DNA of 23,591 bases from DATGIQ01 sp035295665 (GTDB taxonomy: Bacteria > Planctomycetota > Planctomycetia > Gemmatales > Gemmataceae). The notes under the pieces were generated by a model, which was given only the letters and a program-made list of their open reading frames with translations, made no database searches and was not told the origin of the DNA. A program made the translations under genes and the position numbers. Location of the stretch: contig DATGIQ010000221.1 of the NCBI GenBank assembly GCA_035295665.1, positions 1 to 23,591 on the forward strand. The letters run 5' to 3'. Position 1 is the first letter of the stretch; every line of letters begins with the position of its first letter. This document shows, piece by piece, positions 7,559 through 15,107 of this stretch.

Positions 7559-8026
7559 GTGCCGAAACGCAAATCCTGGCGCGAAAAGCTGGCTGACCGC
7601 CCCGACCTTCCCCGGGTCGTACCCATCGACGGCAAAATGTCGCAGCGCTGGGGCACTGGTACGGTGGTCATCCCCTCGCCTCGTGAAGTCGATGCCATCA
7701 TGAAGCGCGTGCCCCGTGGTAAGGTCATTACGATCAACGACATCCGGACCCGCCTGGCCAAGAAACACGGGGCCACGATCGGCTGTCCGATCACCACGGG
7801 AATTTTTGCATGGATCGCGGCCCATGCGGCCGAGGAATCTACCGCCGATGGCGAAACCAACATCACGCCGTATTGGCGGACGCTGAAGTCTGGTGGCGAG
7901 CTGAATCCACGCTACCCCGGCGGGGTCGCCCGGTTGAAGCAACTCCTACAAGCGGAAGGGCATGAGGTTGTGGCCAAAGGGAAGCGATGGATCGTGGTGG
8001 ATTACGAGCAGTATCTTTGCCGATAA
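7559..8026 (+). CDS. MGMT-like (alkyltransferase-fold) protein
   Basis: The product resembles the family annotated as MGMT family protein, small proteins with the helical DNA-binding fold of O6-alkylguanine transferases. Recognisable segments are TVVIPSPREVDAIMKRVPRGKVITINDIRTRLAKKHG (35-71), GCPITTGIFAWIAAHAAEE (75-93), and ITPYWRTLKSGGELNPRYPGG with a C-terminal YEQYL. In true MGMT the acceptor Cys lies in PCHR; here Cys76 is in GCPITTG, so alkyl transfer cannot be assumed. GTG 7559 is chosen for its GGAGAAG site 5-7 bases upstream (155 residues); ATG 7544 is in frame but lacks a site. It lies 16 bases after the amidotransferase stop. Confidence 0.8.
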   Translation: MPKRKSWREKLADRPDLPRVVPIDGKMSQRWGTGTVVIPSPREVDAIMKRVPRGKVITINDIRTRLAKKHGATIGCPITTGIFAWIAAHAAEESTADGETNITPYWRTLKSGGELNPRYPGGVARLKQLLQAEGHEVVAKGKRWIVVDYEQYLCR

Positions 8027-8160
8027 CGTCGCGGCATTCTTCCTACATGGCCCTGCATGACATGGCCGCCCACAAACCTGATGCGCCAGCGAAGGGTGCG
8101 TTGATTCCTTGGCCGGCGCGTCCGGCTTGTAATGCCCAATGACGCACTCGGATTTGAATT

Positions 8161-8592
8161 CTAGGGAATGTCCGCTGTGCCAAAACGGCCGATGAACCCA
8201 CCGCGTTCACGCCAGTCGATCGTCAGGACATCGCCACACTTCACCGCTGAATTCTCCAGCCTGACGGCCGCGGCGTTCTCGGGATCATCGCGAACGAGCA
8301 GGGCGTTGTACGTACCCTCCTTCAAAAACGACAGGGGAACGCGGAGCTGCTTACGGGTCGTGCCGTTCATGATGGCCAGGAACCATGTGGCGCCGCTCCG
8401 CTGCAAGGAACAGGCTACCAACGTGATCGCTCTCCGCTCCCCGATCGTTGTCGAATTCGTAGTTCGGCGGCAGGACATGGTCCGCGTCCGCGGTCCCATT
8501 ACCGGGAAGCAGCGGCTCGGTCGCGACGCCCAGGCGCACCTGATCGACGATCGGACGGTAGATCGGCGTGCCGGACCCCGTCGTAATGGCAA
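8161..8592 (-). pseudogene. Remnant of a glycoside hydrolase family 97 C-terminal domain
   Basis: The last 75 or so residues of this frame read like the C-terminal beta-sandwich of GH97 alpha-glucosidases/galactosidases: RSGATWFLAIMNGT, then VPLSFLKEGTYNALLVRDD, then CGDVLTIDWRERGGFIGRF. The N-terminal part of the frame is Arg-rich and does not look coding. The frame next to it (8351-8614) reads more naturally (YRPIVDQVRLGVATEPLLPG), which suggests a frameshift near 8400. No catalytic domain precedes it. The best reading is a decayed 3' fragment. The match is from memory of the family; the upstream half is not recognised. Confidence 0.45.
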
Positions 8593-8709
8593 TGCGAAAG
8601 GCAGACATCCGCACCCCTCTGTACTATCTATCGTAGAACAGACTGAGCAGTGAGGCAGCGGTTGTCAAGCTCGCGCCCGGATTTTCCGGGGCCGCCCCGG
8701 CAGCGGCAG

Positions 8710-9093
8710 TTAGTGGTGCATCGCCGCCACTCTGGCTTCGATCAATTCCCGCAGCAGCGTCCGGTGGCAATGCGTGGGATCTTCGCAGGCGGAGGAACAA
8801 AGCAAGGTGATTGTTTTTCCCTCGGCCACCAATTTGGCGAGTTCCTCGATATCTTCTTGCTGTTCCTCCATCTCTTTCAGGTAGCGCTCACGATATTCTT
8901 CCCAGGTGATCGGAGGCCCGTTTTTGCCGTAGAAGTCCGCGTGCAGCTTCCGGGTGGGTCCGAGGTTTGCTAACCATCGGTCCCAGGTCTCGTCTTGCTT
9001 GCGGAGACCGCGTGGACGGTAGCGGCAAATCAGGATACGGAAGACCTCGTCGGCGTCCTTGGGGTCGTTCCAGCGTTTGGTTTTGATGGGCAT
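8710..9093 (-). CDS. DUF488 family protein (YeaO-like)
   Basis: A 127-residue cytosolic protein with DUF488 landmarks: RILICRYRPRGLRKQDETWDRWL (19-41), the LGPTRKLHADFYGK segment (44-57), a charged helix around EEYRERYLKEMEEQQ (65-79), and the C-terminal TITLLCSSACEDPTHCHRTLLREL (94-117) with conserved Cys and His residues. The family's biochemical role is unsettled. The ATG at 9093 is followed by MPIKTKRWNDP, the usual family start. The gene is monocistronic in appearance, 43 bases beyond the stop of senB on the same strand, so it may be cotranscribed with it. Confidence 0.85.
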   Translation of the reverse strand: MPIKTKRWNDPKDADEVFRILICRYRPRGLRKQDETWDRWLANLGPTRKLHADFYGKNGPPITWEEYRERYLKEMEEQQEDIEELAKLVAEGKTITLLCSSACEDPTHCHRTLLRELIEARVAAMHH

Positions 9094-9136
9094 GAGGACT
9101 TCTCCAGTCTTTTCGAAATCATGACAATCCGCAGGC

Positions 9137-10090
9137 TTAACGAATCAGCTCGCGGAGCAGTCGTTGCCAGGCATCACGCTCCCGTGCGGGTTCGAACAAG
9201 GGAGCCAGGCGATCGCACCACCTCTTGAGCCGGCCATAAAAATCCGCATCTGTCGCTGCCCGGATCATGAGCCGCGCCAGGGCAGGGGTGTCGCCGACAG
9301 GGTAAAATCCGGGGTAGCCTTTCCCGAGCATCCCGACCGAGCCCGGGATGCGCGAGGCCAGGACCGGGACACCATCGACCAGCGCTTCGGAAATCACATT
9401 GGCACCGCCCTCCATGCGGGAAGACAAGATCATGAGCCGGCTCCGCGCCAAGATGCGACGGGCCTGCCAGCGCGGCACTTCGCCAATCCAGCGATACCGC
9501 CGATCCTGAGCCGCCAGCTTGCGAGCCTGCGCCGCCATGGCCGGGCTCAATGCCTGGCCGGCGTGGACGATCCGAATGCATGTATCCACGGGAAGCTGCT
9601 GCAATGCCAACGCGGCACGGAAGGGATCTTTCTCTTCGCGCAGATGACCCAGGACGCACACCGTGAAAAAACGTCGGCTCTTCACCGGTCGCGCGCGCGT
9701 CGGTTTCGCCGACTGATAGATCACTCGTGTCTTGCTGCGTAGCTGCGGCGGCAACTCAGCCCGGCCCTCCGGCTGCAAAACGATCAAGCGATCCGCCAGC
9801 TGTAGAGATTGTTGAGCCCGCTTGCTCGTACGGATATCGCGGTAGAGGTCGGTTCCGGTCAAGGCCAGCACCAGCGGTCCCGTCGGATCGAGGCGACGAT
9901 AACGGACAAGAGCCTGGTGGCTTCGCCGTGCATGGAGCGCGATACACAAATCACACGGCATGCCCTCATACGATTGGACAATCGTTACACGATGCCCGAG
10001 CCTCCGCAGGATACGGGCCCAGCGGAGCGCCGTCACACGGTTGCCTTTGCGGGAGTGTGGCGGAGCGGGACAGGCCATGAAGATGTTCAT
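9137..10090 (-). CDS. senB: SenB-type selenosugar synthase (glycosyltransferase, TIGR04348-like)
   Basis: SenB joins selenophosphate to a UDP-sugar to give a selenosugar, the selenium donor for selenoneine made by SenA. The 317-residue product is a GT-B fold retaining-type enzyme. The N-terminus CPAPPHSRKGNRVTALRWARIL (7-28) and the segment CDLCIALHARRSHQALVRYR, then LVLALTGTDLYRDI (73-86), are characteristic of this family rather than of general GT4 enzymes. The C-terminal half has VCVLGHLREEKDPFRAAL (144-161) and the nucleotide-sugar site SSRMEGGANVISEAL (223-237). Start 10090 aligns the family N-terminus; the frame is open to 10123 but gives an unlikely basic leader, and no clear ribosome site is seen. 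SenA and the selenophosphate synthase gene are not in this window. The family call is strong; the selenium role here is inferred. Confidence 0.85.
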   Translation of the reverse strand: MNIFMACPAPPHSRKGNRVTALRWARILRRLGHRVTIVQSYEGMPCDLCIALHARRSHQALVRYRRLDPTGPLVLALTGTDLYRDIRTSKRAQQSLQLADRLIVLQPEGRAELPPQLRSKTRVIYQSAKPTRARPVKSRRFFTVCVLGHLREEKDPFRAALALQQLPVDTCIRIVHAGQALSPAMAAQARKLAAQDRRYRWIGEVPRWQARRILARSRLMILSSRMEGGANVISEALVDGVPVLASRIPGSVGMLGKGYPGFYPVGDTPALARLMIRAATDADFYGRLKRWCDRLAPLFEPARERDAWQRLLRELIR

Positions 10091-10118
10091 GCGGCGATTA
10101 TATCCGGCCAGCGAGCGC

Positions 10119-10173
10119 GACAAGGAAGAGGGGGAGAGGGGGAGACAAGGAGAGGGAGAAGGCGAGGCAGATG
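10119..10173 (+). repeat. Homopurine low-complexity tract
   Basis: A G/A-rich stretch built from imperfect GGGAGA and AAGGAGAG units lies between the divergent senB and S9 peptidase genes. One strand is almost free of pyrimidines. Similar G/A composition is seen in the hairpin at 619-648. It sits where the senB promoter should be. No function can be assigned. Confidence 0.5.
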
Positions 10174-10259
10174 GCGGGGCCGGTGTGCGGATTCTACAAT
10201 GAGAAGCGGATTACGCATTCCATTCGCCGACATCGAAACTGCGGAAAGGAAGAATCATC

Positions 10260-12380
10260 ATGGAGCGCCCCGTCGCTTGGTTATTCGTTGTTGTTACCGT
10301 GATGCTGGCGGCGGCCGACGTGGCTGCAGCCGGGAAGCGGTCGATAACACTGGACGATCTCTTTCGCTTTCAACGGGTCGCCGATCCGCAGATCAGCCCA
10401 GACGGCAAGAACGTGGTGTACGTCGTGACCACAGTGGATTTGGCGGGCAACAAGACTACTTCGAACCTTTGGCTGGCGTCCAGCCAGGGCGGTGGCCGCC
10501 GGCAGTTGACTACGACGCCCAAGAAGAATCGCCATCCCCGCTGGAGCCCCGACGGCAAGCACATTCTCTTTGAGTCCGATCGCTCCGGCGATTCTCAGCT
10601 CTGGGTCATCGACCTGGACGGGGGCGAGGCTCGTCAGCTCACCACCATCAGCAGCGAGGCCAATACGGGGATCTGGTCGCCGGACGGCAAATGGATTGCC
10701 TTTGTCTCGGCGGTTTACCCAGAGTATTCGGACAAACCCTATCCGGAGAGCAACGCCCTGAACAAGAAGCGGAAGGAGGAGGCCGAGAAGAACCCAGTCA
10801 AGGCGCGGGTCTTTACCAAGTTGTTTTACCGCCACTGGGACGAATGGGTCGAGGATAAGCGTAAACATCTGTTCGTAATGCCGGCGGCCGGCGGCGAACC
10901 GCGCGATGTGACGCCGGGAGACCGCGATACCTATCCGACGTCGGATACGTTTGCGACCGGGGATAACTTCACGTTCAGCCCGGACAGCAACTACCTGGTG
11001 TACACCGCGGTGCCGGAGCGCGATGAAGCCTGGAGCACGAACTATGACATTTGCCGCACCGCCATCGCCGGAGGTAAGCCGGAATGCTTGACCAAAGCGA
11101 ACCCCGCGGCCGACGGCGGGCCGACGTTCTCTCCCGACGGTACTCGGCTGGCCTATCGTGCCCAGAAACGGGCCGGCTTTGAAGCGGACAAATGGGAAAT
11201 CGTGGTCGTGGACTCCGATCCCAGCGGCGGTTTGCGCGGCAAGGCGGTAAGCGTGACCGGACAGCTAAGTGGGAAGCGTGACCTCTCCGTGGATGAATTT
11301 GCCTGGGCCGGTAACGACAGCCTTGTCTTCACCGCGGACGAGGGTGGCCAAAAGCCCCTGTGCCAGGTTTTCCTCCGTTCGCCGGGGACCATTGCCTGGC
11401 AAGGCGGCCATGGCGCTGTGAGTTCGCTCTCTGTCAGCCGGGACGGCAAAGGCCTCGCCTTCCTCAGTGCCACCCTGAGCCGTCCAGCCGAGGTGTTCGC
11501 AGGTGAGAGCGATCTCGGTTCGAGGGTGACCCGAAATGTGAGCCAGGCCAACGATGCATTACTTGGAGAGTTGGATTTGCCGCGGCCGGAAAGCGTGACC
11601 GTTGCCGGTGCCGGCGGCACGCCAATGCAGATGTGGATCCTCAAGCCCCCTGGTTTTGATCCGAACAAGAGATGGCCGTTGGCCTTCCTGGTTCACGGCG
11701 GACCGCAGGGTGCCTGGGAAGATGGCTGGAGCTACCGCTGGAATCCGGAGATCTGGGCAGCCCAGGGCTATGTGGTGGCCCTGCCCAATCCGCGCGGCAG
11801 CACCGGCTTTGGCCAACAATACGTGGACGAGATCAGCCGCGACTGGGGCGGCAAATGCTACGAAGACTTGATGGCCGGGTTGGCCCATCTTGAAAAGCAA
11901 CCGTACATCGACACCCAGCGCATGGCCGCGGCGGGAGCGTCGTTCGGTGGCTACATGATGAACTGGTTCCAGGGACACACGACGAAGTTCAAGACCCTGA
12001 TCACGCACTGTGGCGTTTACAATTTCGACAGCATGTACGCCCTCACGGATGAACTCTGGTTCGATGAGTGGGAGCACGGCGGACCGCCCTGGCTCCAGCG
12101 GGATTCCTATGAGAAGCATTCGCCGCACAAGTTCGCTCAGAATTTCCGAACGCCGATGTTGATCATCCACAATGATCTCGATTTCCGCGTGCCGGTGAGC
12201 GAGGGGTTGCAAATGTTCACGACACTCCAGCGTCGTGGCATTCCGGCCAAGATGATCAATTTCCCGGATGAAGGGCATTGGGTGCTCAAACCGGCCAATA
12301 GCGCGTATTGGCACAAGGAAGTCTTTGCCTGGTTGAAGAACTACGCGCCTCCCGGGGGCCGGGGCAAAGAGGAGAAATGA
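10260..12380 (+). CDS. Secreted S9 family prolyl oligopeptidase
   Basis: A serine peptidase/acylaminoacyl-peptidase-like enzyme of 706 residues, probably exported. Residues 1-24 form a signal peptide (hydrophobic run WLFVVVTVMLAAADVAAAG). Residues 30 to about 430 form a beta-propeller with TolB/PD40-like blades (repeated PxxSPDGK: QISPDGKNVVY, WSPDGKHILF, WSPDGKWIAF, FSPDGTRLAY). The C-terminal alpha/beta hydrolase domain starts about residue 455 (PLAFLVHGGPQGAWEDGWSYRW). The catalytic triad reads Ser561 (GASFGGYM), Asp641 (NDLDFRVPVSEG) and His673 (DEGHWVL). AAAGGAAG lies about 8 bases before ATG 10260. It is divergent from senB and is followed by the arsR promoter. Confidence 0.94.
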   Translation: MERPVAWLFVVVTVMLAAADVAAAGKRSITLDDLFRFQRVADPQISPDGKNVVYVVTTVDLAGNKTTSNLWLASSQGGGRRQLTTTPKKNRHPRWSPDGKHILFESDRSGDSQLWVIDLDGGEARQLTTISSEANTGIWSPDGKWIAFVSAVYPEYSDKPYPESNALNKKRKEEAEKNPVKARVFTKLFYRHWDEWVEDKRKHLFVMPAAGGEPRDVTPGDRDTYPTSDTFATGDNFTFSPDSNYLVYTAVPERDEAWSTNYDICRTAIAGGKPECLTKANPAADGGPTFSPDGTRLAYRAQKRAGFEADKWEIVVVDSDPSGGLRGKAVSVTGQLSGKRDLSVDEFAWAGNDSLVFTADEGGQKPLCQVFLRSPGTIAWQGGHGAVSSLSVSRDGKGLAFLSATLSRPAEVFAGESDLGSRVTRNVSQANDALLGELDLPRPESVTVAGAGGTPMQMWILKPPGFDPNKRWPLAFLVHGGPQGAWEDGWSYRWNPEIWAAQGYVVALPNPRGSTGFGQQYVDEISRDWGGKCYEDLMAGLAHLEKQPYIDTQRMAAAGASFGGYMMNWFQGHTTKFKTLITHCGVYNFDSMYALTDELWFDEWEHGGPPWLQRDSYEKHSPHKFAQNFRTPMLIIHNDLDFRVPVSEGLQMFTTLQRRGIPAKMINFPDEGHWVLKPANSAYWHKEVFAWLKNYAPPGGRGKEEK

Positions 12381-12472
12381 TTCGCCGAGCTTGGCATTGG
12401 ACTCCGCTCACCTAACTATTCATCAGTCGCATCGCATCGCGGGAGGCGGCAGTTGCGGCTTCTTTATATGCC

Positions 12473-12502
12473 TTGACACGCATATACTCCGTGGAGTATA
12501 TT
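12473..12502 (+). promoter_or_regulatory. arsR promoter with overlapping palindromic operator
   Basis: A near-consensus sigma-70 promoter is visible: TTGACA at 12473-12478, an 18-base spacer, and TATATT at 12497-12502. A perfect 9-bp inverted repeat with a 2-base gap (12482-12490 with 12493-12501, ATATACTCC and its complement) covers most of the spacer and the -10 box. This is the expected layout for ArsR autorepression. The start codon at 12509 lies about where transcription should begin. Confidence 0.7.
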
Positions 12503-12508
12503 AGGAGC

Positions 12509-12853
12509 ATGGAATCCGTGTTTGAAATCATCGCCGAGCCGAGCCGCCGCGCGATCTTGAGCCTCTTGGTCTCGTCCCAACTGTCGGTGGGAGAAATCGA
12601 GCATCAGCTTCATATGCCGCAGCCGACCGTGTCCAAGCACCTGCGCGTGCTGCGCGAGGCCGGTTTCGTGGAATCCACGGTGGACGCCCAGCGCCGTCTC
12701 TACCGGCTGAAACCTGAACCCCTTCAGGAGGTGGATGCCTGGCTGGGTCAGTTCCGTCGGTTCTGGTCCGCTCACGTCGATGCGCTCGAACGCCATCTCG
12801 ATCGCATGGATCAGCCCAAACGGCCGAAAAGGAAGACAAGGAGAAGAAGATGA
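12509..12853 (+). CDS. ArsR-family winged-helix transcriptional regulator
   Basis: A 114-residue DNA-binding repressor of the type that pairs with SRPBCC proteins. MESVFEIIAEPSRRAILSLL (1-20) is the family start, and the helix-turn-helix is SVGEIEHQLHMPQPTVSKHLRVLREAGFV (26-54), followed by the wing DAQRRLYRLKPEPL. No Cys-based metal site is present, so the ligand is unlikely to be arsenic-type metal. The stop overlaps the next start as ATGA at 12850-12853, so translation is coupled. AGGAG is only one base from the ATG, and the promoter -10 ends 6 bases before it, so the mRNA may be leaderless. The palindrome in the promoter suggests autoregulation. A TTG-start upstream extension is rejected. 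Confidence 0.92.
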   Translation: MESVFEIIAEPSRRAILSLLVSSQLSVGEIEHQLHMPQPTVSKHLRVLREAGFVESTVDAQRRLYRLKPEPLQEVDAWLGQFRRFWSAHVDALERHLDRMDQPKRPKRKTRRRR

Positions 12854-13404
12854 CCGATCGCGATCAGTACCTACCGGGTCCGGCCAGCGGGGCGGAGATA
12901 CGAAAGGACGGAGAGAGGTGGACGCTCATTCTCGTGAGAGAGCTGCGCCACGCGCCGGAAAAAGTCTGGCAAGCACTTACCGACCCGGCGCATTTGCGCG
13001 AGTGGGCTCCCTTTGAAGTCGATGGGAACCTGGGCACGGTTGGAGCCACGGTGAAGCTGACCTGGGTGGGAGCGCCCGCGCCGCAGGAAACAACCGTCAC
13101 GCGAGCCGACGCTCCCAAGGTGCTTGAGTACAACGATATCCGGTGGGAACTCGAAGCCATTCGTGGTGGCACGCGTCTGACGCTGTGGACCCACATCGAT
13201 CGCCGCTTCCTCTCTATGGGGGCTGCCGGATGGCACATTGCTTTCGATGTGCTGGATCACCTCCTCCGCGGATCTCCGATCGGCCGCATCGCTGGTAGTG
13301 AGGCGATGAAGTTCGTCGGCTGGCAGCGGCTGAATAAAGAATACGCCAGCCAGTTCGGCATCGAAACACCCAACTGGCCACCAAAGCCGGCTGCAAACTC
13401 GTGA
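12850..13404 (+). CDS. SRPBCC/AHSA1 family protein
   Basis: A 184-residue helix-grip (START-like) protein with the AHSA1 pattern: LILVRELRHAPEKVWQALTDPAHLREWAPFEVDGNLGTVGATVKLTW (26-72), then KVLEYNDIRWELEAIRGGTRLTLWTHID. The fold has a hydrophobic cavity that binds small ligands; no enzyme activity can be claimed. The C-terminal part (GWHIAFDVLDHLL and the GWQRLNKEYASQFG end) is typical of the ArsR-partner group. It overlaps arsR by 4 bases, so the two are cotranscribed and probably controlled by the arsR operator. Confidence 0.88.
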   Translation: MTDRDQYLPGPASGAEIRKDGERWTLILVRELRHAPEKVWQALTDPAHLREWAPFEVDGNLGTVGATVKLTWVGAPAPQETTVTRADAPKVLEYNDIRWELEAIRGGTRLTLWTHIDRRFLSMGAAGWHIAFDVLDHLLRGSPIGRIAGSEAMKFVGWQRLNKEYASQFGIETPNWPPKPAANS

Positions 13405-13417
13405 ATCGAGGGGGATC

Positions 13418-13654
13418 ATGAACCAAGGCACAAAACGTTCGCTTCTTCGCACGATGCACATCGTCTTTGGCATTCCGATACTCGGCGATGTCTACAGTCC
13501 GTTCGAACCAATTCCAAACTACGCCCCCGCTCCTCGGTTTGTCTTTGTTCCTGCACTCGTCTTTTCGGGATTTTGGTTGTGGAAAGGCCCTGTCTTTCGA
13601 CGACTTATTTCGAAAAGATCGGCGGCTGGCAAAGGTTCGTACTCGAACCTGTAA
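13418..13654 (+). CDS. Small two-segment membrane protein
   Basis: A 78-residue protein starting MNQGTKRSLLRTMHIVFGIPILGDVYSPFEPIPNYAPAPRFVFVPALVFSG as a run of short recognisable parts. Segment one is about residues 8-24 (LLRTMHIVFGIPILG), segment two about 40-57 (FVFVPALVFSGFWLWKG), and the tail is basic. The YSPFEPIPNYAPA loop between them is a pattern I associate with a small conserved membrane family of unknown function. GAGGGG precedes the ATG by about 5 bases. It is 13 bases after the SRPBCC gene, in the same operon. A 7-bp hairpin spans its stop region. Confidence 0.65.
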   Translation: MNQGTKRSLLRTMHIVFGIPILGDVYSPFEPIPNYAPAPRFVFVPALVFSGFWLWKGPVFRRLISKRSAAGKGSYSNL

Positions 13655-13735
13655 TCCTCGCCAGAGGCTTTTCCTTGCAGAGGTTGCAGGTTATGCTGAG
13701 CGCAGCCAGCATAGCTGCGAGAATTGGAGCTGACG

Positions 13736-14164
13736 ATGAAAAGGTTCGTACCGGCGGAATCTGCTTCTGCATTGATTGACGAGAGGATCAAGCATCTCGG
13801 GGACTGGCGCGGGCAGATGCTCGCAAAAGTGCGTGCCATCATACACGAGGCAGACCCTGAGATCGTCGAAGAGTGGAAGTGGATGGGGACTCCCGTTTGG
13901 TCCCATGGCGGCATCCTCTGTACGGGAGAGACGTACAAGAACGTCGTCAAGATGACGTTTCCCAAGGGAGCTGCGTTGAAGGACTCTTCCAATCTATTCA
14001 ACTCCAGCCTCGACGGGAATGCCCGGCGCGCCATCGATCTCCATGAAGGCGACAAGGTCGATGAGGCGGCCCTGAAGGATCTCATCCGCGCTGCTGTGGC
14101 GCTCAATCTCCAGGGCAAGAGCAAGCCGAAGACCCGGCGAGCGAGCAGCAAGCGGGCCGACTAG
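13736..14164 (+). CDS. DUF1801 domain protein
   Basis: A 142-residue cytosolic protein of the DUF1801/YdhG-like fold. Landmarks: LIDERIKHLGDWRGQMLAKVRAIIHEADPEIVEEWKWMGTPVWSHGGILCTGETYKNVVKMTF (positions about 14-76), then DLHEGDKVDEAALKDLIRAAVALN near the C-terminus, followed by a Lys/Arg-rich tail. DUF1801 proteins often travel with ArsR/SRPBCC genes and their biochemical role is not established. Start 13736 has GGAG 6 bases upstream; a TTG four codons earlier is less likely. It is probably the last gene of the arsR operon. A T7 run at 14187-14193 follows but without a clear stem. Confidence 0.85.
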   Translation: MKRFVPAESASALIDERIKHLGDWRGQMLAKVRAIIHEADPEIVEEWKWMGTPVWSHGGILCTGETYKNVVKMTFPKGAALKDSSNLFNSSLDGNARRAIDLHEGDKVDEAALKDLIRAAVALNLQGKSKPKTRRASSKRAD

Positions 14165-14336
14165 CTCCAGTGCAGGTCCCGGCCGGTTTTTTTCCATGCG
14201 CGGATCTCGCCTCGTCTATCATCCGCCGCACCCATGTTTCAAAGATGGCAGGGAAATGGTTGGATTTTCAGCGGATCAGCGGCCATGGGAATGAAGAACC
14301 CCGCACAAGTCTTTAACCCCAGTGTGCTTGTGTTTG

Positions 14337-14377
14337 CTGGAGAACTGGGATTTGAACCCAGACAAGCGGATCCAGAG
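14337..14377 (-). pseudogene. tRNA-Gln 3' fragment (candidate attachment-site duplicate)
   Basis: These 41 bases match the 3' part of the tRNA-Gln at 20866-20936 at 36 of 41 positions, covering anticodon loop, variable region, T arm and acceptor 3' strand. The T stem is intact and differs from the real tRNA by paired changes. The 5' half is missing. Orientation equals that of the intact tRNA, as for the displaced end after integration into a tRNA gene. Confidence 0.6.
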
Positions 14378-14442
14378 GCAGGGCTGGGAAAGCTACACGT
14401 CCCGCAGAACCTACATACGTGCCGGTCGGATGCGGTGCTGAC

Positions 14443-14919
14443 TCAGGCCGCCGGACTCGCGTCAGAGTCAAGCAGATAGAAAACGTCGGTGGTGATCTTG
14501 GCTGGGTCGCTGTTCCACTCATCTTTCCAGTGACCGTAGACCTCCCAATGGAGGCCTGTCAACGCATACCCCTGATTCCGGCACCACAGACGAATCGCGC
14601 CATGTGCCTCGTGGAGCAAACCGTACGGCCCGAAATGGGTCGTTGTGGCGACCGTGCCCGCCGGGGTCGCCGAGCCGACAACTTCGCCATACCCGCCGGT
14701 TGGCGCCTCCAACTCCACACCCACTTCGAGGTTAATTTGACCGTCTAGATAGACCGCGACATGACGACCGGCAGCTGGAATCTTCTGCGCCCGGACGACG
14801 TTCCATACTGTGCCGCAGGCCTCCGGAACGACCTTCGAGAGTTCTTGTGGGCGCGCGCGACGGCGTACAACCGCAAGCGGACGACTGCTGACCTGTTCGA
14901 GTCGGATCTCGTAATTCAT
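14443..14919 (-). CDS. GyrI-like / AraC effector-binding domain protein
   Basis: A 158-residue stand-alone ligand-binding domain of the GyrI-like (AraC effector-binding) fold. Landmarks: NYEIRLEQVSSRPLAVVRRRA at the start, a central VAVYLDGQINLEVGVELEAP, the GTVATTTHFGPYGLLHEAHGAIRLWC strand-helix, and LHWEVYGHWKDEWNSDP followed by TDVFYLL, with the conserved Glu in the WEVYGHW segment. Such domains bind amphipathic drugs or other small molecules; no DNA-binding domain is attached here. ATG 14919 is chosen because AAGGTG lies 8 bases upstream; a GTG three codons earlier is possible. It is on the minus strand and not closely linked to a regulator gene. Confidence 0.85.
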   Translation of the reverse strand: MNYEIRLEQVSSRPLAVVRRRARPQELSKVVPEACGTVWNVVRAQKIPAAGRHVAVYLDGQINLEVGVELEAPTGGYGEVVGSATPAGTVATTTHFGPYGLLHEAHGAIRLWCRNQGYALTGLHWEVYGHWKDEWNSDPAKITTDVFYLLDSDASPAA

Positions 14920-15107
14920 GGGTATCACCTTTTAAAACCGAACCACAGAGGAAGGAGCCCCTAGATTAGCTGTCCTTCCAAGCGACCGCAAATCCACGCG
15001 ATAAAAAAAGCCGGAACACAAGTAAGTGCGTAATCATGAGCAACGGTTTCGCGCAAGAGCTTGCGGAGTATTCGAGCATGCGATAGCCGCGTCCCCATGA
15101 GCCAGAG

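Noticed and set aside
6940..7866. 308-codon minus-strand open frame across the amidotransferase and MGMT-like genes
   Set aside because: It is a shadow of two recognisable plus-strand genes.
8676..8690. Small GC hairpin downstream of the DUF488 gene as a terminator
   Set aside because: The stem is 6 bp with no T-run on the minus strand, so support is too weak to list.
9809..10573. Plus-strand open frame spanning the senB start, the purine tract and the S9 start
   Set aside because: It overlaps two well supported genes and is dominated by Arg/Gly from the purine tract.
11559..12314. Minus-strand open frame inside the S9 peptidase
   Set aside because: It is antisense to the catalytic domain with a complete Ser-Asp-His triad.
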